From NCBI RefSeq assembly GCF_900176475.1, contig NZ_FWXX01000003.1:186001-250000 (forward strand): a stretch of 64,000 nucleotides of DNA, written 5' to 3'. Below, piece by piece: positions 16,536 to 25,891 of this stretch. Position numbers and translations under genes: made by a program. Source of the stretch: Tropicibacter naphthalenivorans (GTDB lineage Bacteria > Pseudomonadota > Alphaproteobacteria > Rhodobacterales > Rhodobacteraceae). The notes under the pieces were generated by a model that ran no database searches, was not told the origin of the DNA, and saw only the letters and a program-made list of their open reading frames with translations. Each line of letters starts with the position of its first letter. The stretch's first letter is position 1.

Positions 16536-17690
16536 CTACAGGCCCGAGAGTAGCGCCGCTTTGTCCAAGGTAAACCCCGAGGCGATCCAACGCGCCTCGA
16601 GCGCTTTCAGCGTCTGCCCCAAGGCCGCGCCCTGCACGGCGGGCATCAGGTCGGCGGCCTTGACGGGGAACTGCGCATCAGCGGCGGCGTCGATGGCGCC
16701 AAGCGCGTCGATCTGCGGGGGCATCTCGAAACTCGCGGCCCGCAAGACCATCACATCGCGGGCCATCTGGGCAGAGTGGCGATAGGCGATCTCTGGCAGG
16801 CTATCGGGCGCACCGATCAGTCTCTGATACGCCTCAAGTTGGCGCTGTTCGTTTTTGGACAGGCGCAAGCGCGCGCCGTCATAGAACCCAATCCCGGCAA
16901 GGCGGCGCATGGCACAGGGGCGCAGGCCCAGCGCCTCTTCGTGCAGGATCAACGGCCCGAGCGGTTTGCTGACCGCGCCGGGTAACACGTGAGCCAAAAC
17001 GCCGGTCTGCTCCATCACCGCAACGGCGAACAGCGGGTCGGGCGCGCGCAGAAGCTTGGTCAGTTCCGCGCCGACACGCTCAGCCGACAGGATATCCAGA
17101 CCATCAAGGTTCGCGGAAATCGCGGCCAGCGCCTCTGGGTCCATGCCCTGCGAAGGGTCGGCGTACCACGCGCTAAAGCGGAAAAACCGCAGGATACGCA
17201 GGTAATCCTCGCGGATGCGGGTCGTCGGATCCTGGATAAAGCGAAAGCGCCGCGCGTGCAGGTCCGGCAAACCGCCCAGCGGGTCGACCAGCGCGCCGCG
17301 CCGATCCGCGTAGAGCGCATTCATGGTAAAGTCGCGGCGCACGGCATCCTCGGCCACGTCATCGGCAAAGCGCACGGCGGCGCGCCGGCCATCCGTCTCT
17401 ATGTCGGCGCGAAAGGTGGTGACTTCGTAACCTTCGCCGTCGCAAACAACCGTGATTGTGCCGTGCTCGATCCCGGTGGGGACGGGCTTCAACCCCGCCT
17501 CTTTGGCCAGAGCGATCACCGTTTCCGGGCGCGCATCGGTGGAAATGTCAACGTCGGCCACAGGCTCGCCCAGCAACGCGTTGCGCACGCAGCCGCCCAC
17601 CGCATAGGCGACAAAGCCCGCCTCTTCGAGCATTGCCATCACGGTTTGTGTGCCTTGGGCGGTTAACCAATCGCCGGTGACGTCGGTCAT
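16536..17690 (-). CDS. cca: CCA tRNA nucleotidyltransferase family protein
   Basis: A 384-residue class II nucleotidyltransferase that adds or repairs the tRNA 3-prime CCA end. The catalytic head shows VGGCVRNALLG at 31-41 and the metal-binding DVDIS (D46, D48). RRDFTMNALYAD and DPTTRIREDYLRILRFFRF are the neck and nucleotide-selecting motifs. The ATG at 17690 overlaps the stop of the Nudix gene (ATGA). Family members can be CCA-adding or poly(A)-polymerase-like; as the only candidate in this operon, CCA addition is favoured. Confidence 0.9.
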   Translation of the reverse strand: MTDVTGDWLTAQGTQTVMAMLEEAGFVAYAVGGCVRNALLGEPVADVDISTDARPETVIALAKEAGLKPVPTGIEHGTITVVCDGEGYEVTTFRADIETDGRRAAVRFADDVAEDAVRRDFTMNALYADRRGALVDPLGGLPDLHARRFRFIQDPTTRIREDYLRILRFFRFSAWYADPSQGMDPEALAAISANLDGLDILSAERVGAELTKLLRAPDPLFAVAVMEQTGVLAHVLPGAVSKPLGPLILHEEALGLRPCAMRRLAGIGFYDGARLRLSKNEQRQLEAYQRLIGAPDSLPEIAYRHSAQMARDVMVLRAASFEMPPQIDALGAIDAAADAQFPVKAADLMPAVQGAALGQTLKALEARWIASGFTLDKAALLSGL

Positions 17691-18286
17691 GCCTGCACCC
17701 GTTCGGCCAGCCCGCGCAGAATGCGGGCGGTCGCGCCCCAGATGTAATAGGGGCCAAACGGCGCCGTGTAGTAATACCGCCGCTGCCCGCGCCAACGCCG
17801 ATGCTGGACGCTAAAGCGCGCGGGATCGGTGATATGGGTGAAAGGCGTGGCAAAGACTTCGTCCACCTCGCCCGGCTCGGGGATCGGAGTAAAACGGTCT
17901 CTGATCAGGCCCAAAACCGGCACCATGCTAAAGCCGGTCACCGTCTCGTGGCTGGGCAAAATCCCAAGGATGTCCACCAAGGACGGGTCAAGCCCGACCT
18001 CTTCACGCGCTTCCCGCAGGGCGGCGGCGGTGGCGTCGGCGTCGCCGGGATCGACCTTGCCGCCGGGAAAGGCGATCTGGCCGGGGTGGTGTTTCAGCCG
18101 CGACGAGCGCTTGGTCAGCACCAGTTCCAGCCCGTTCGGGCCGGGTTGAAAGGCACAAAGCACCCCGGCGGGGCGCAGCGGACGTCCCTCGGGCAGCTTG
18201 ATTTCAGGGTTAAGATCAAAGTCCGAAGAGGCGGCGGCGTCCTGCGCCACCGCCCGCTTTAGCAGGGTGATCTGCTCACTTATCAT
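17687..18286 (-). CDS. Nudix hydrolase, CoA pyrophosphatase-like
   Basis: A 199-residue Nudix enzyme. The preceding CoA-pyrophosphatase motif LTKRSSRLKHHPGQIAFPGG is followed by the Nudix box ending LREAREEVGL (about 75-99). Members cleave CoA to 3-phosphoadenosine phosphate and phosphopantetheine. The start is the ATG at 18286, overlapping the end of hslO by 11 bases, and its stop overlaps the cca start. The operon reads hslO, nudix, cca, ABC pair. Confidence 0.88.
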   Translation of the reverse strand: MISEQITLLKRAVAQDAAASSDFDLNPEIKLPEGRPLRPAGVLCAFQPGPNGLELVLTKRSSRLKHHPGQIAFPGGKVDPGDADATAAALREAREEVGLDPSLVDILGILPSHETVTGFSMVPVLGLIRDRFTPIPEPGEVDEVFATPFTHITDPARFSVQHRRWRGQRRYYYTAPFGPYYIWGATARILRGLAERVQA

Positions 18287-19256
18287 CCGCCTCAAACCCC
18301 ACCGTGGCCGCGTCGAGCACATAATGCGCGCCGCAGAACTGGCAGTCGGCGGTGACTTTGCCGTCTTCGGTCGTCATGTGGCCAATGTCCTTGGCCGAGT
18401 AGATCGACAGGCTCTGGCGGACGCGATCTTCGGAGCAGGTGCAACCAAAGCGGATCGGCTGGGCCGGGTAGACGCGCGGCTGTTCCTCGTGAAACAGGCG
18501 GATCAGCAGCTGGTCCGGGGACACGGACGGACCGATCAGCTCGAGCTCTTCGACCGTGTTCACGTGCATGTTCACGCGGGTCCAGTTTTCCTTGGCGTCT
18601 TCGGCGACCACGTCGTCCGGTTGCAGCAGACCCGCTTCGCCGGACCCGCCGTCCTGGGCGTGCGGCGAGGCCTTGGGCATGTGTTGCAGCATGATGCCAC
18701 CCGCGCGCCAATGTTCCGGCTGGCCGGGTTCGCGCGACTTGCCGTAGGACAGCGCAAAGGTGGTCGGCAGCTGTTCGGACTGCGCGAAATAGGCGGCGGC
18801 GCAGTCGGACAGGCTATTGCCGGCGATGGGCGTGATGCCCTGATAGGGCTGCATCCCGGTGCCCTGGTCGATCAGGATCGCAAAGTAACCGCTGCCCAGC
18901 TGCTGGAACGGCGTGGCATCGGTCACCCGCTCGGCGTCATAGCTGGCGTAGGCACGGATGCGCGCGGGCTGCCCCTCTTCGTCGGGGCCGTAATAATCGG
19001 TGGCGATCATCCGCACCGGGCCGTTGGTCTGCACCTGCAAGGACAGCTTCCAGCGCAGCTTGATCGTCTGGCCGATCAGCGCGGTCAGCAGGGCCATCTC
19101 GGCCACGAGCGCCTCGACGGGTTCGGGGTAATCGTGCTGTTTGAGCACACCGGACAACACGCCATCAAGCCGCGCCACGCGGCCGCGCATGTCCGAGCGA
19201 TCAAGCTGAAAGGGCAGGACGGTGTCGTCCCAGGCGAGTTTTGTTCCAAGGCTCAT
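18276..19256 (-). CDS. hslO: Redox-regulated chaperone Hsp33
   Basis: A 326-residue holdase activated by oxidation. The C-terminal zinc redox switch is intact: FGCTCSEDR and DCQFCGAHY supply the four cysteines (CxC and CxxC). The N-terminal body has the family motifs LLTALIGQTIKLRWKLSLQ and QPYQGITPIAG. Its length is at the long end for the family. It heads the leftward operon and is divergent from a Nudix gene. Confidence 0.94.
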   Translation of the reverse strand: MSLGTKLAWDDTVLPFQLDRSDMRGRVARLDGVLSGVLKQHDYPEPVEALVAEMALLTALIGQTIKLRWKLSLQVQTNGPVRMIATDYYGPDEEGQPARIRAYASYDAERVTDATPFQQLGSGYFAILIDQGTGMQPYQGITPIAGNSLSDCAAAYFAQSEQLPTTFALSYGKSREPGQPEHWRAGGIMLQHMPKASPHAQDGGSGEAGLLQPDDVVAEDAKENWTRVNMHVNTVEELELIGPSVSPDQLLIRLFHEEQPRVYPAQPIRFGCTCSEDRVRQSLSIYSAKDIGHMTTEDGKVTADCQFCGAHYVLDAATVGFEADDK

Positions 19257-19357
19257 GGGGTTTCCTTATCTGCCGAGGGCTGGCAATAGCCGTGCATATA
19301 GGGGTTCCCGCCGCGCGCGGAAAGGGGCAGTGTGCCCACAAAGCAAGAGGGCAGGCC

Positions 19358-19807
19358 ATGACACCACGTTTCGGAGACGCGCCAGAAAGCGGCAGACGCT
19401 ATGTCACGCGGCCCGGCGCCTATGTGATCTTGCCGCGGGCGGGGTCGCTGCTGCTGACCTATCAATCGCATCCCTATCCCGAATTCCAACTGCCCGGCGG
19501 CGGTATCGACCCGGGCGAAGGCCCGATTGAAGCGCTGCACCGCGAGGTGTTCGAGGAAACCGGCTGGCGCATGACGCGGCCCCGGCGGCTGGGCGCGTTC
19601 CGGCGGTTCACCTTTATGCCCGAATACGAGATTTGGGCCGAAAAGGTCTGTCTGATCTATACGGCGATGCCCGTGCGCCCGCTTGGCCCCCCGACCGAGC
19701 CGCATCACGTGCCCACCTGGATGCCCGTGGCAGAGGCCGCAGAGCGGCTGGGCAACCCCGGCGACGCGGCCTTTGTCCGGCGCTTCGCGCGGTCATCGCG
19801 GCGGTAG
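19358..19807 (+). CDS. Nudix hydrolase
   Basis: A 149-residue single-domain Nudix protein. The Nudix box is canonical: GGGIDPGEGPIEALHREVFEETGW. The rest of the fold is visible (YVILPRAGSLLLTYQ, and AFRRFTFMPEYEIWAEKVCLIY). The start is the ATG at 19358. Its last 15 bases overlap the end of the convergent response-regulator phosphatase gene. The substrate is unknown. Confidence 0.88.
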   Translation: MTPRFGDAPESGRRYVTRPGAYVILPRAGSLLLTYQSHPYPEFQLPGGGIDPGEGPIEALHREVFEETGWRMTRPRRLGAFRRFTFMPEYEIWAEKVCLIYTAMPVRPLGPPTEPHHVPTWMPVAEAAERLGNPGDAAFVRRFARSSRR

Positions 19808-21067
19808 CACGTCGAATTCCAGCAACGCGGCAGAGACATCATCGCCAAGGCTTTTGCTGTCGAGCATCCCTTCGGTCAGGCGCCAGAACATGTCTTGCAG
19901 CAGGTCCGGCCCCTGCCCCGCCGCGGCGCTGTCCTTGAAGATGCGCACCAGACCGTCCTCGCCCAGCATCTTGCCGTTCTTCATCACCGCCTCGGTGAAA
20001 CCGTCGGAATACAGCAGCAACAGATCGCCGCTGCGCATGGTAAAGGCGTGCTGGTCATAGGTCACCTCGTCGATCAGACCGATGGGCAAGCCCCCCTCGC
20101 CGAGGAATTCCACCTCGCCATTTGCGCGCAGCAAGAGCGGGTGAGAGTGCCCCGCCTGCACCATCCGCATCTCGCCGCTGCGCAGATCGGCGGCGACATA
20201 GGCCATGGTCAGGTATTCCTCGACCCCCGGATCGGCGGCCAGACGCTGGTTCAGCATTTGCCCGGTCAGCGCCGGTTCGCGCATTTCGTAAACTTCGTCG
20301 GATTTTTTCGCCAGCGCCACGTTTTGATCGGGGAAATTGGACGACAGGTAACCGGCCACCCGCGCCGTCACCATCGCCGAGGTGATTCCGTGCCCGGACA
20401 CATCGATACTATACAGGCCCAATTTGTCGTCGCCGGGCTTGAACATGCCCACCAGATCGCCGCCCACATGGCCACAGGGTTGCAGCAGCAAGCTGACCCG
20501 AGAGGTCGCCAATTCCAGCATCCGTTCGGGCACCAGAGACTGTTGAATGGTGCGCGCCTGCCGCAGATCCTTGTCGATGGCTTCGTGAATTTCCTGTAGC
20601 TCGGCCAGCGCCTCGGACACCTCGCGGTTTTTCTCGGAAAGCTGCCGTTCCATGGACACCACACGCTCCCCCGCATTGATCCGTGCGCGCAACTCGTGGG
20701 CGTTCACAGGTTTCGTCAGGAAATCGTCCGCCCCGGCGTCAAGCCCTTGGGCCACCTCGTTTTTCTCGCTCTTGGAGGTGAGCAGGATAAAGTATCCATA
20801 GCCCTCACGTTTCAGCGCCCGGAACTGGCGGCACAGTTCCAGCCCGTCCATCCCCGGCATCATCCAATCGGACAGCACCAGATCGGGCTCCTTTTCGGCG
20901 CAGATCTGCAACGCCTCGGGGCCACTTTCGGCCTGCAACACCTCGAACCCCCAGCGGTTGAGCATAGAGCTCATGATCCGCAGCTGTAGACGGCTGTCAT
21001 CCACGATCAGAACGCGCCGGATTGCTCCGGTCAGCGTGTCATGGCTGTCCACGGGGTCCACTTGCAC
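19793..21067 (-). CDS. Response regulator with C-terminal PP2C-type serine phosphatase (SpoIIE/RsbU-like)
   Basis: A 424-residue signalling protein. Residues 17-135 form a receiver domain: DD at 23-24, phospho-acceptor D67 in LSDWMMPGMDG, and K119 in LTKP. A coiled coil (about 138-180) leads to a PP2C_SIG phosphatase domain with GGDLVGMF, the metal-binding SIDVSGHG, HSHPLLLRANGE, LLLLYSDGFTEA and the closing LGDDVSAALLEF. Phosphorylation would switch a phosphatase acting on an anti-anti-sigma factor in a partner-switching system. Rhodobacter RbaY, which influences gene transfer agent production, has this architecture. A single Hpt-domain gene is divergent from it. Confidence 0.92.
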   Translation of the reverse strand: MQVDPVDSHDTLTGAIRRVLIVDDSRLQLRIMSSMLNRWGFEVLQAESGPEALQICAEKEPDLVLSDWMMPGMDGLELCRQFRALKREGYGYFILLTSKSEKNEVAQGLDAGADDFLTKPVNAHELRARINAGERVVSMERQLSEKNREVSEALAELQEIHEAIDKDLRQARTIQQSLVPERMLELATSRVSLLLQPCGHVGGDLVGMFKPGDDKLGLYSIDVSGHGITSAMVTARVAGYLSSNFPDQNVALAKKSDEVYEMREPALTGQMLNQRLAADPGVEEYLTMAYVAADLRSGEMRMVQAGHSHPLLLRANGEVEFLGEGGLPIGLIDEVTYDQHAFTMRSGDLLLLYSDGFTEAVMKNGKMLGEDGLVRIFKDSAAAGQGPDLLQDMFWRLTEGMLDSKSLGDDVSAALLEFDVLPPR

Positions 21068-21224
21068 CTTTCCGACCTATTCCTCTGATAAACGCGCCTT
21101 TGATACGTCGGTAACAGGGCACCCCTTAACGCATACTGAAAGCTAAAAATGAGCGGAAATTCAGTTGGGCTGAAAGGTCTTGTTCACCCCCTTGGCCTAG
21201 CCTGTGCACAGCAGGAGGTGTTCC

Positions 21225-21560
21225 ATGATTGATTGGTCACGTGTCGAAGAGCTGGTGGATGAAATCGGGGCCGAGGATTTCGGCGAGGTGGTTGAGCTTT
21301 TCCTCTCCGAAGTGGAAGGCGCGATTGCCGCGTTTGAGGCGGCCGAGGGCAATCCCGTTGTCGCCGAAGAGCAGTTGCATTTCCTGAAGGGCGCGGCGTT
21401 GAACTTGGGGTTCGAGACGCTGGCACAGCTGTGCCTAAAGGGGGAAAAGGCCGCTGCGGCAGGCCGTGCCGATGTGGTGAGCCCGGCAGAGGTGCGTGAG
21501 GTCTATGAAACCTCGCGCGATCAGTTTCAGGCGGATTTGCCCAATCGACTGGCGGCTTAG
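21225..21560 (+). CDS. Hpt domain histidine phosphotransfer protein
   Basis: A 111-residue stand-alone phosphotransfer protein. The Hpt motif EEQLHFLKGAALNLGF gives the phospho-accepting H52. AGGAGG at 21212-21217 is well spaced for the ATG at 21225. It is divergent from the response-regulator phosphatase gene across 157 bases and is a plausible phosphodonor or partner for it. No histidine kinase is nearby. The stop overlaps the convergent SDR gene by four bases. Confidence 0.88.
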   Translation: MIDWSRVEELVDEIGAEDFGEVVELFLSEVEGAIAAFEAAEGNPVVAEEQLHFLKGAALNLGFETLAQLCLKGEKAAAAGRADVVSPAEVREVYETSRDQFQADLPNRLAA

Positions 21561-22372
21561 ATTTTGCGGTGCAAATCCGCGAGGGTCTGCGGCACCCCAT
21601 CCGCGAACGCCTCGCGGCGCAGGCGGCGCATCCCGGCAATCCAGCGATCCATATCCTCGGCGCGGCGACGGGCAAAGATCGCCGCTTCGGGATGCGGCAG
21701 GATCAGGAAACGGTCCTTATGTAGGCCATCCATCAGCGCGTCGGCCACGTCTTTAGCGGTCAGGACGCGGTCGTTGGGCAGGCCCTCGGGCGCGTCGATA
21801 TCGTAGCCCAACAGGGGCGTCGCCACATAAAGCGGACAAACGACCGAGACGTGGATGCCTTGGTCGCCGTGTTCAATGGCAAGGCTCTGCGCCAGACTGA
21901 CGGCGGCGTGTTTCGTCGCCGAATAGGGCGCATCGCCGATTTGCGACAGCAGCCCCGCCGCCGAGGCGACGTTGACCAGCCAACCGCGCCCGCGCGCGAT
22001 CATCCCCGGCAGGACCAAACGGGACGCGCGCAGATGCGCCATAACGTGCAAGTCCCAGCTGTCCTGCCACTGCGCGTCGGGGGCAGAGGTCGGGCCCTCC
22101 ACCGCGCCGCCGGCAAATCCGGCGTTCGACACCAGCATGTCGATCTCGCCCAGCGCGGCCTCTGCCGCCGCGATCATCGTCTCTATCCCTGCCGGATCGC
22201 GCAGATCGCAGGCCAGCGCGGCGCCGCCAATCTCGGAGGCCACCGTGTGCGCATTGCCCAAATCCAAGTCGACAACACAAACGCGCACCCCCTGCCCCGC
22301 CAGAGCGCGCGCAATCGCGCGGCCAATGCCTTGGCCCCCGCCGGTGACAATCGCGGTGCGCGCATCCATCAT
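21557..22372 (-). CDS. Short-chain dehydrogenase/reductase
   Basis: A 271-residue classical SDR. The nucleotide motif is TGGGQGIGRAIA (10-21), VDLD after strand two suggests NAD preference, NAG is at 83-85, and the catalytic residues are S137, Y150 and K154 (YSATK). The substrate is not identifiable. Two consecutive ATG codons (22372 and 22369) overlap the ilvA stop, so it is translationally coupled to ilvA. Confidence 0.88.
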   Translation of the reverse strand: MMDARTAIVTGGGQGIGRAIARALAGQGVRVCVVDLDLGNAHTVASEIGGAALACDLRDPAGIETMIAAAEAALGEIDMLVSNAGFAGGAVEGPTSAPDAQWQDSWDLHVMAHLRASRLVLPGMIARGRGWLVNVASAAGLLSQIGDAPYSATKHAAVSLAQSLAIEHGDQGIHVSVVCPLYVATPLLGYDIDAPEGLPNDRVLTAKDVADALMDGLHKDRFLILPHPEAAIFARRRAEDMDRWIAGMRRLRREAFADGVPQTLADLHRKI

Positions 22373-23595
22373 ATGACGAAATTCGCCAGGACTTCGTCCT
22401 CGGTGATGTCTGAGTAGGTGTAGCCCAGCGCGTCAAGGCTGGCATAAAGCCGGTCAAAATTCTCGGGCCGCTTGGTTTCGATCCCGATCAGCACAGAGCC
22501 AAAGTTGCGCGCGGACTTTTTCAGGTACTCGAACCGGGCGATGTCATCCTCGGGGCCGAGCAGCTCCAAAAAGCCTTTCAACGCGCCGGGGCGCTGGGGC
22601 AACCGCAGGATAAAGTATTTCTTCACGCCGGAATAGCGCTGCGCCCGTTCCTTGACCTCGGGCAGACGCTCGAAATCGAAATTCCCGCCAGAGGTGATGC
22701 AGACCACGGTGCGCCCGCGAATGGCTTGGCCGAGGTCTTTCAAAGCGTCCACCGACAGCGCGCCCGCCGGTTCCAGAACGATGCCTTCGACGTTGAGCAT
22801 TTCAAGGATGGTGGTGCACAGGCGGTCTTCGGAGATGGTCAGCGTGTTCGCGACGCCCACCCCGCGCAGGCGGTCAAAGGTCCGCTCGCCAATCTTGGCC
22901 ACGGCGGCGCCATCGGCAAAGGTGTCGACGCGCGGCAGGGTCACGGGCTTGCCCGCCTCTAGCGCCGCGCGCAGACAGGCGCCCCCGGCGGGTTCCACAA
23001 AGGTGTAGTTCGGCGTGTTGCCGAAATAGGACAGCACGCCCGACGACAGGCCGCCGCCGCCCACCGGGATCACCAGATGGTCAGGCACACGGCCCAACTG
23101 CTGTTCGATCTCGACGGCGACGCTGGCCTGACCTTCGATCACGTCGTCATCGTCGAAGGGCGACAGGAAATAGCCCCCCTCGGTGCCGCAGAACTCTTGC
23201 GCGGCGGTCAGACACTCGTCGAAATAGTCCCCGATCAGGCGGATTTCGACGAACTCACCGCCAAACATCTTGGTCTTTTGGATTTTCTGCTGCGGCGTGG
23301 TGACGGGCATAAAGATCACGCCCTTGACCGCGAATTGCCGACACATAAAGGCCACGCCCTGCGCGTGGTTCCCCGCCGAGGCGGCCACAAACAGCCCTTC
23401 GCCCCGATGCTTGCGCATGGCGTTGAACGCCCCCCGCAGCTTGTAGCTGCGCACCGGCGAAAGGTCCTCGCGCTTGAGCCAGATATCGGCGTCAAAGCGC
23501 TGGGACAGGTGGTCATTGCGCAACAGCGGCGTCTGCGGGAAAACCTCGCGCATGGCTGTTTCGGCGGCGCGGGCGTTATCTTGGAAATCAGTCAT
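22369..23595 (-). CDS. ilvA: Threonine ammonia-lyase (threonine dehydratase)
   Basis: A 408-residue PLP enzyme that makes 2-oxobutanoate for isoleucine synthesis. The PLP lysine is K52 in SYKLRGAFNAM, the phosphate-binding loop is VGGGGLSSG, and SAGNHAQGVA is the substrate loop. A single C-terminal ACT-like regulatory domain begins with YFILRLPQRPGALKGFLELL; this short one-domain form is shorter than the E. coli enzyme. The ATG at 23595 (MTDFQDNARAAE) is chosen; further upstream the frame only extends through the next gene region. Confidence 0.93.
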   Translation of the reverse strand: MTDFQDNARAAETAMREVFPQTPLLRNDHLSQRFDADIWLKREDLSPVRSYKLRGAFNAMRKHRGEGLFVAASAGNHAQGVAFMCRQFAVKGVIFMPVTTPQQKIQKTKMFGGEFVEIRLIGDYFDECLTAAQEFCGTEGGYFLSPFDDDDVIEGQASVAVEIEQQLGRVPDHLVIPVGGGGLSSGVLSYFGNTPNYTFVEPAGGACLRAALEAGKPVTLPRVDTFADGAAVAKIGERTFDRLRGVGVANTLTISEDRLCTTILEMLNVEGIVLEPAGALSVDALKDLGQAIRGRTVVCITSGGNFDFERLPEVKERAQRYSGVKKYFILRLPQRPGALKGFLELLGPEDDIARFEYLKKSARNFGSVLIGIETKRPENFDRLYASLDALGYTYSDITEDEVLANFVI

Positions 23596-23657
23596 GCCCA
23601 AGCTGTGACGCAGCCCGCGCGTTCGCGCAAGATCAAGGCCCGCGCATTCGCGCAAAA

Positions 23658-24401
23658 TCAAGGAATCTCGCGGCCTTCGATATATACGCCATACAGCGTC
23701 GTCAGAACGGTCATCGACATCATCGCGATGAACCAGTTCGCCCCAAGCAGCCAAACCAGCCCCGGCAAGGTAAACACCCCGCCCAGAATGCTCGTCGGGA
23801 TTTGCACCACGAAAATCGTGCCCACCAGCAGGATCGCCAGCGCCACCAGCGCGCCCCAATCCTCGGCGGTGGTGTTCCAGATCTCGGTCAGGACAAGACG
23901 GCGCCCCATCGCGCCCGCGGGCAGGATCATCGCAAAGCGCAGCGCCAAAAAGGCCAGCGCCGCGAGATAGGCCAACATGCCAAACATCGTGGCAAAGGGC
24001 AGCGCCAACAGCAAAAGCGTCAGCGGGATCAGCAACAACAGCCCCGCCAGCAGCATCACCAGACCGATCAACAGCATCCGCCCCACGTAGCCCAGCACAA
24101 GCCGACCGTGCCACGGGGGGATCACGCCTCCGCTCAGCTCTCCGGTCAGGACATAGCGGTGCCACGCCACCGCCATCCAGGCGCTACTGACCACCGACAG
24201 CATCAGCAGCCCGAACAGCGGCATCACCATATCGGCGGGCAGCTGCGGCATCCCCATCTCGTCCAGCGGCATGGGGTTGGCGAACAGATAGAACTGCGGT
24301 GCCATCTGGATCAGGAACAGCACGCCGGTCACCTGAAGGGCGGTGCCGAGGTTCTCCCAGATCATCCGGAACGAATGGCGGTACATGCGCCAACTCTTCA
24401 T
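23658..24401 (-). CDS. Multi-pass membrane protein, function unknown
   Basis: A 247-residue protein with about six hydrophobic segments (roughly 20-36, 60-80, 103-130, 132-160, 183-205 and 212-238). The N-terminus MKSWRMYRHSFRMIWEN is basic and cytoplasmic-like. GGCAGGAGAG lies upstream of the ATG at 24401. It precedes ilvA on the same strand with a gap of 62 bases. The layout is like small uncharacterised YciC-type membrane proteins, but I cannot assign a function. Confidence 0.75.
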   Translation of the reverse strand: MKSWRMYRHSFRMIWENLGTALQVTGVLFLIQMAPQFYLFANPMPLDEMGMPQLPADMVMPLFGLLMLSVVSSAWMAVAWHRYVLTGELSGGVIPPWHGRLVLGYVGRMLLIGLVMLLAGLLLLIPLTLLLLALPFATMFGMLAYLAALAFLALRFAMILPAGAMGRRLVLTEIWNTTAEDWGALVALAILLVGTIFVVQIPTSILGGVFTLPGLVWLLGANWFIAMMSMTVLTTLYGVYIEGREIP

Positions 24402-24527
24402 GCGTGCTCTCTCCTGCCGATTTTTCCCACATGGCTACCACGCAAGCGCCCCGCGTCAACGGGCTATCCTTGCAGATAGGCGCAAAACCCGCTAACCCCG
24501 CCGCAACATCTGACAGAGGAATCCTAT

Positions 24528-25751
24528 ATGTCCGCGCCCAAGAAAGTCGTCCTGGCCTATTCCGGTGGCCTCGACACCTCGATCATCCTGAAATGGCTGC
24601 AAACCGAATACGGCTGTGAGGTTGTCACCTTTACCGCCGATCTGGGCCAAGGCGAAGAGCTGGAACCCGCCCGCGCCAAGGCAGAGATGCTGGGGATCAA
24701 GCCCGAGAACATCTACATCGAAGACATCCGCGAAGAGTTCGTGCGCGATTTCGTGTTCCCGATGTTCCGCGCCAACGCGGTCTATGAAGGTCTGTATCTG
24801 CTGGGCACCTCGATTGCCCGCCCGCTGATTTCCAAGCGTCTGGTCGAGATCGCCGAGGAAACCGGCGCCGACGCCATCGCCCACGGCGCAACCGGCAAGG
24901 GCAACGATCAGGTTCGCTTTGAACTGTCCTCGGCGGCGCTGAACCCCGACATCAAGTGCATCGCGCCGTGGCGGGAATGGGACCTGTCCTCGCGCACCGC
25001 TCTGCTGGACTTTGCCGAAAAGAACCAGATCCCGATCGCCAAGGACAAGCGCGGCGAAGCGCCCTTCTCGGTGGATGCGAACCTGCTGCACACCTCGTCC
25101 GAAGGCCGCGTGCTGGAAGATCCCGGTGAGGTCGCGCCCGAATACGTGCACCTGCGCACCGTGAACCCGGTCGACGCGCCGAACACCCCCGAAGAGATCG
25201 AGATCACCTTTGAAAAGGGTGACGCGGTTGCGATCAACGGTCTGGCCATGTCGCCGGCCACCGTGCTGGAAACGCTGAACGAATACGGCCGCAAGCACGG
25301 CATCGGCCGTCTCGACTTTGTCGAAAACCGTTTCGTGGGCATGAAGTCGCGCGGCGTTTATGAAACCCCCGGAGGCACCATCCTGCTCGAAGCGCACCGC
25401 GGCATCGAACAGATCACGCTGGACAGCGGCGCGGGTCACCTCAAGGATTCGATCATGCCGCGCTACGCCGAGCTGATCTACAACGGCTTCTGGTTCTCGC
25501 CCGAGCGCGAGATGCTGCAGGCGCTGATCGACAAATCCCAAGAGCACGTCACCGGCACCGTCAAGCTGCAACTGTACAAAGGCTCGGTCCGCACCATCGC
25601 GCGTTGGTCCGATCACTCGCTCTATTCCGAAGCGCATGTGACCTTCGAGGATGACGCCGGTGCCTATGACCAGAAAGACGCGGCAGGCTTTATCACGCTG
25701 AACGCCCTGCGCCTGCGCTTGCTGGCCGCGCGGAACCGCCGCCTCAAGTAA
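24528..25751 (+). CDS. argG: Argininosuccinate synthase
   Basis: A 407-residue enzyme joining citrulline and aspartate with ATP in arginine synthesis. The ATP-binding motif [11 protein letters not shown] is at 10-20, and [14 protein letters not shown] and GRVLEDPG are family motifs. The start is the ATG at 24528 with AGGAATCC upstream. A strong terminator follows within 25 bases, so it is likely monocistronic. Confidence 0.97.
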   Translation: MSAPKKVVLAYSGGLDTSIILKWLQTEYGCEVVTFTADLGQGEELEPARAKAEMLGIKPENIYIEDIREEFVRDFVFPMFRANAVYEGLYLLGTSIARPLISKRLVEIAEETGADAIAHGATGKGNDQVRFELSSAALNPDIKCIAPWREWDLSSRTALLDFAEKNQIPIAKDKRGEAPFSVDANLLHTSSEGRVLEDPGEVAPEYVHLRTVNPVDAPNTPEEIEITFEKGDAVAINGLAMSPATVLETLNEYGRKHGIGRLDFVENRFVGMKSRGVYETPGGTILLEAHRGIEQITLDSGAGHLKDSIMPRYAELIYNGFWFSPEREMLQALIDKSQEHVTGTVKLQLYKGSVRTIARWSDHSLYSEAHVTFEDDAGAYDQKDAAGFITLNALRLRLLAARNRRLK

Positions 25752-25772
25752 TTCCTGCCCCATTGGCAGATC

Positions 25773-25803
25773 AAAGGCCCGCCCGATGTGGTGGGCCTTT
25801 TTG
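25773..25803 (+). terminator. Rho-independent terminator after argG
   Basis: AAAGGCCCGCC (25773-25783) pairs with GGTGGGCCTTT (25790-25800), one wobble, six-base loop, running into T5. Confidence 0.92.
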
Positions 25804-25891
25804 TTGTCTGCCTGTTGCAAAATGACCGTAACGTCGCGATTGACGTAATAAAATTACCCCGTCTAAATTGGTTGAAAAACGGGAGGGATTC

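Noticed and set aside
21068-21224. Possible small gene between the response regulator and hpt
   Set aside because: No open frame with a ribosome binding site; it reads as a divergent promoter region.
24492-25820. 442-codon frame antisense to argG
   Set aside because: argG is unmistakable on the plus strand; the antisense frame has no recognisable domain.
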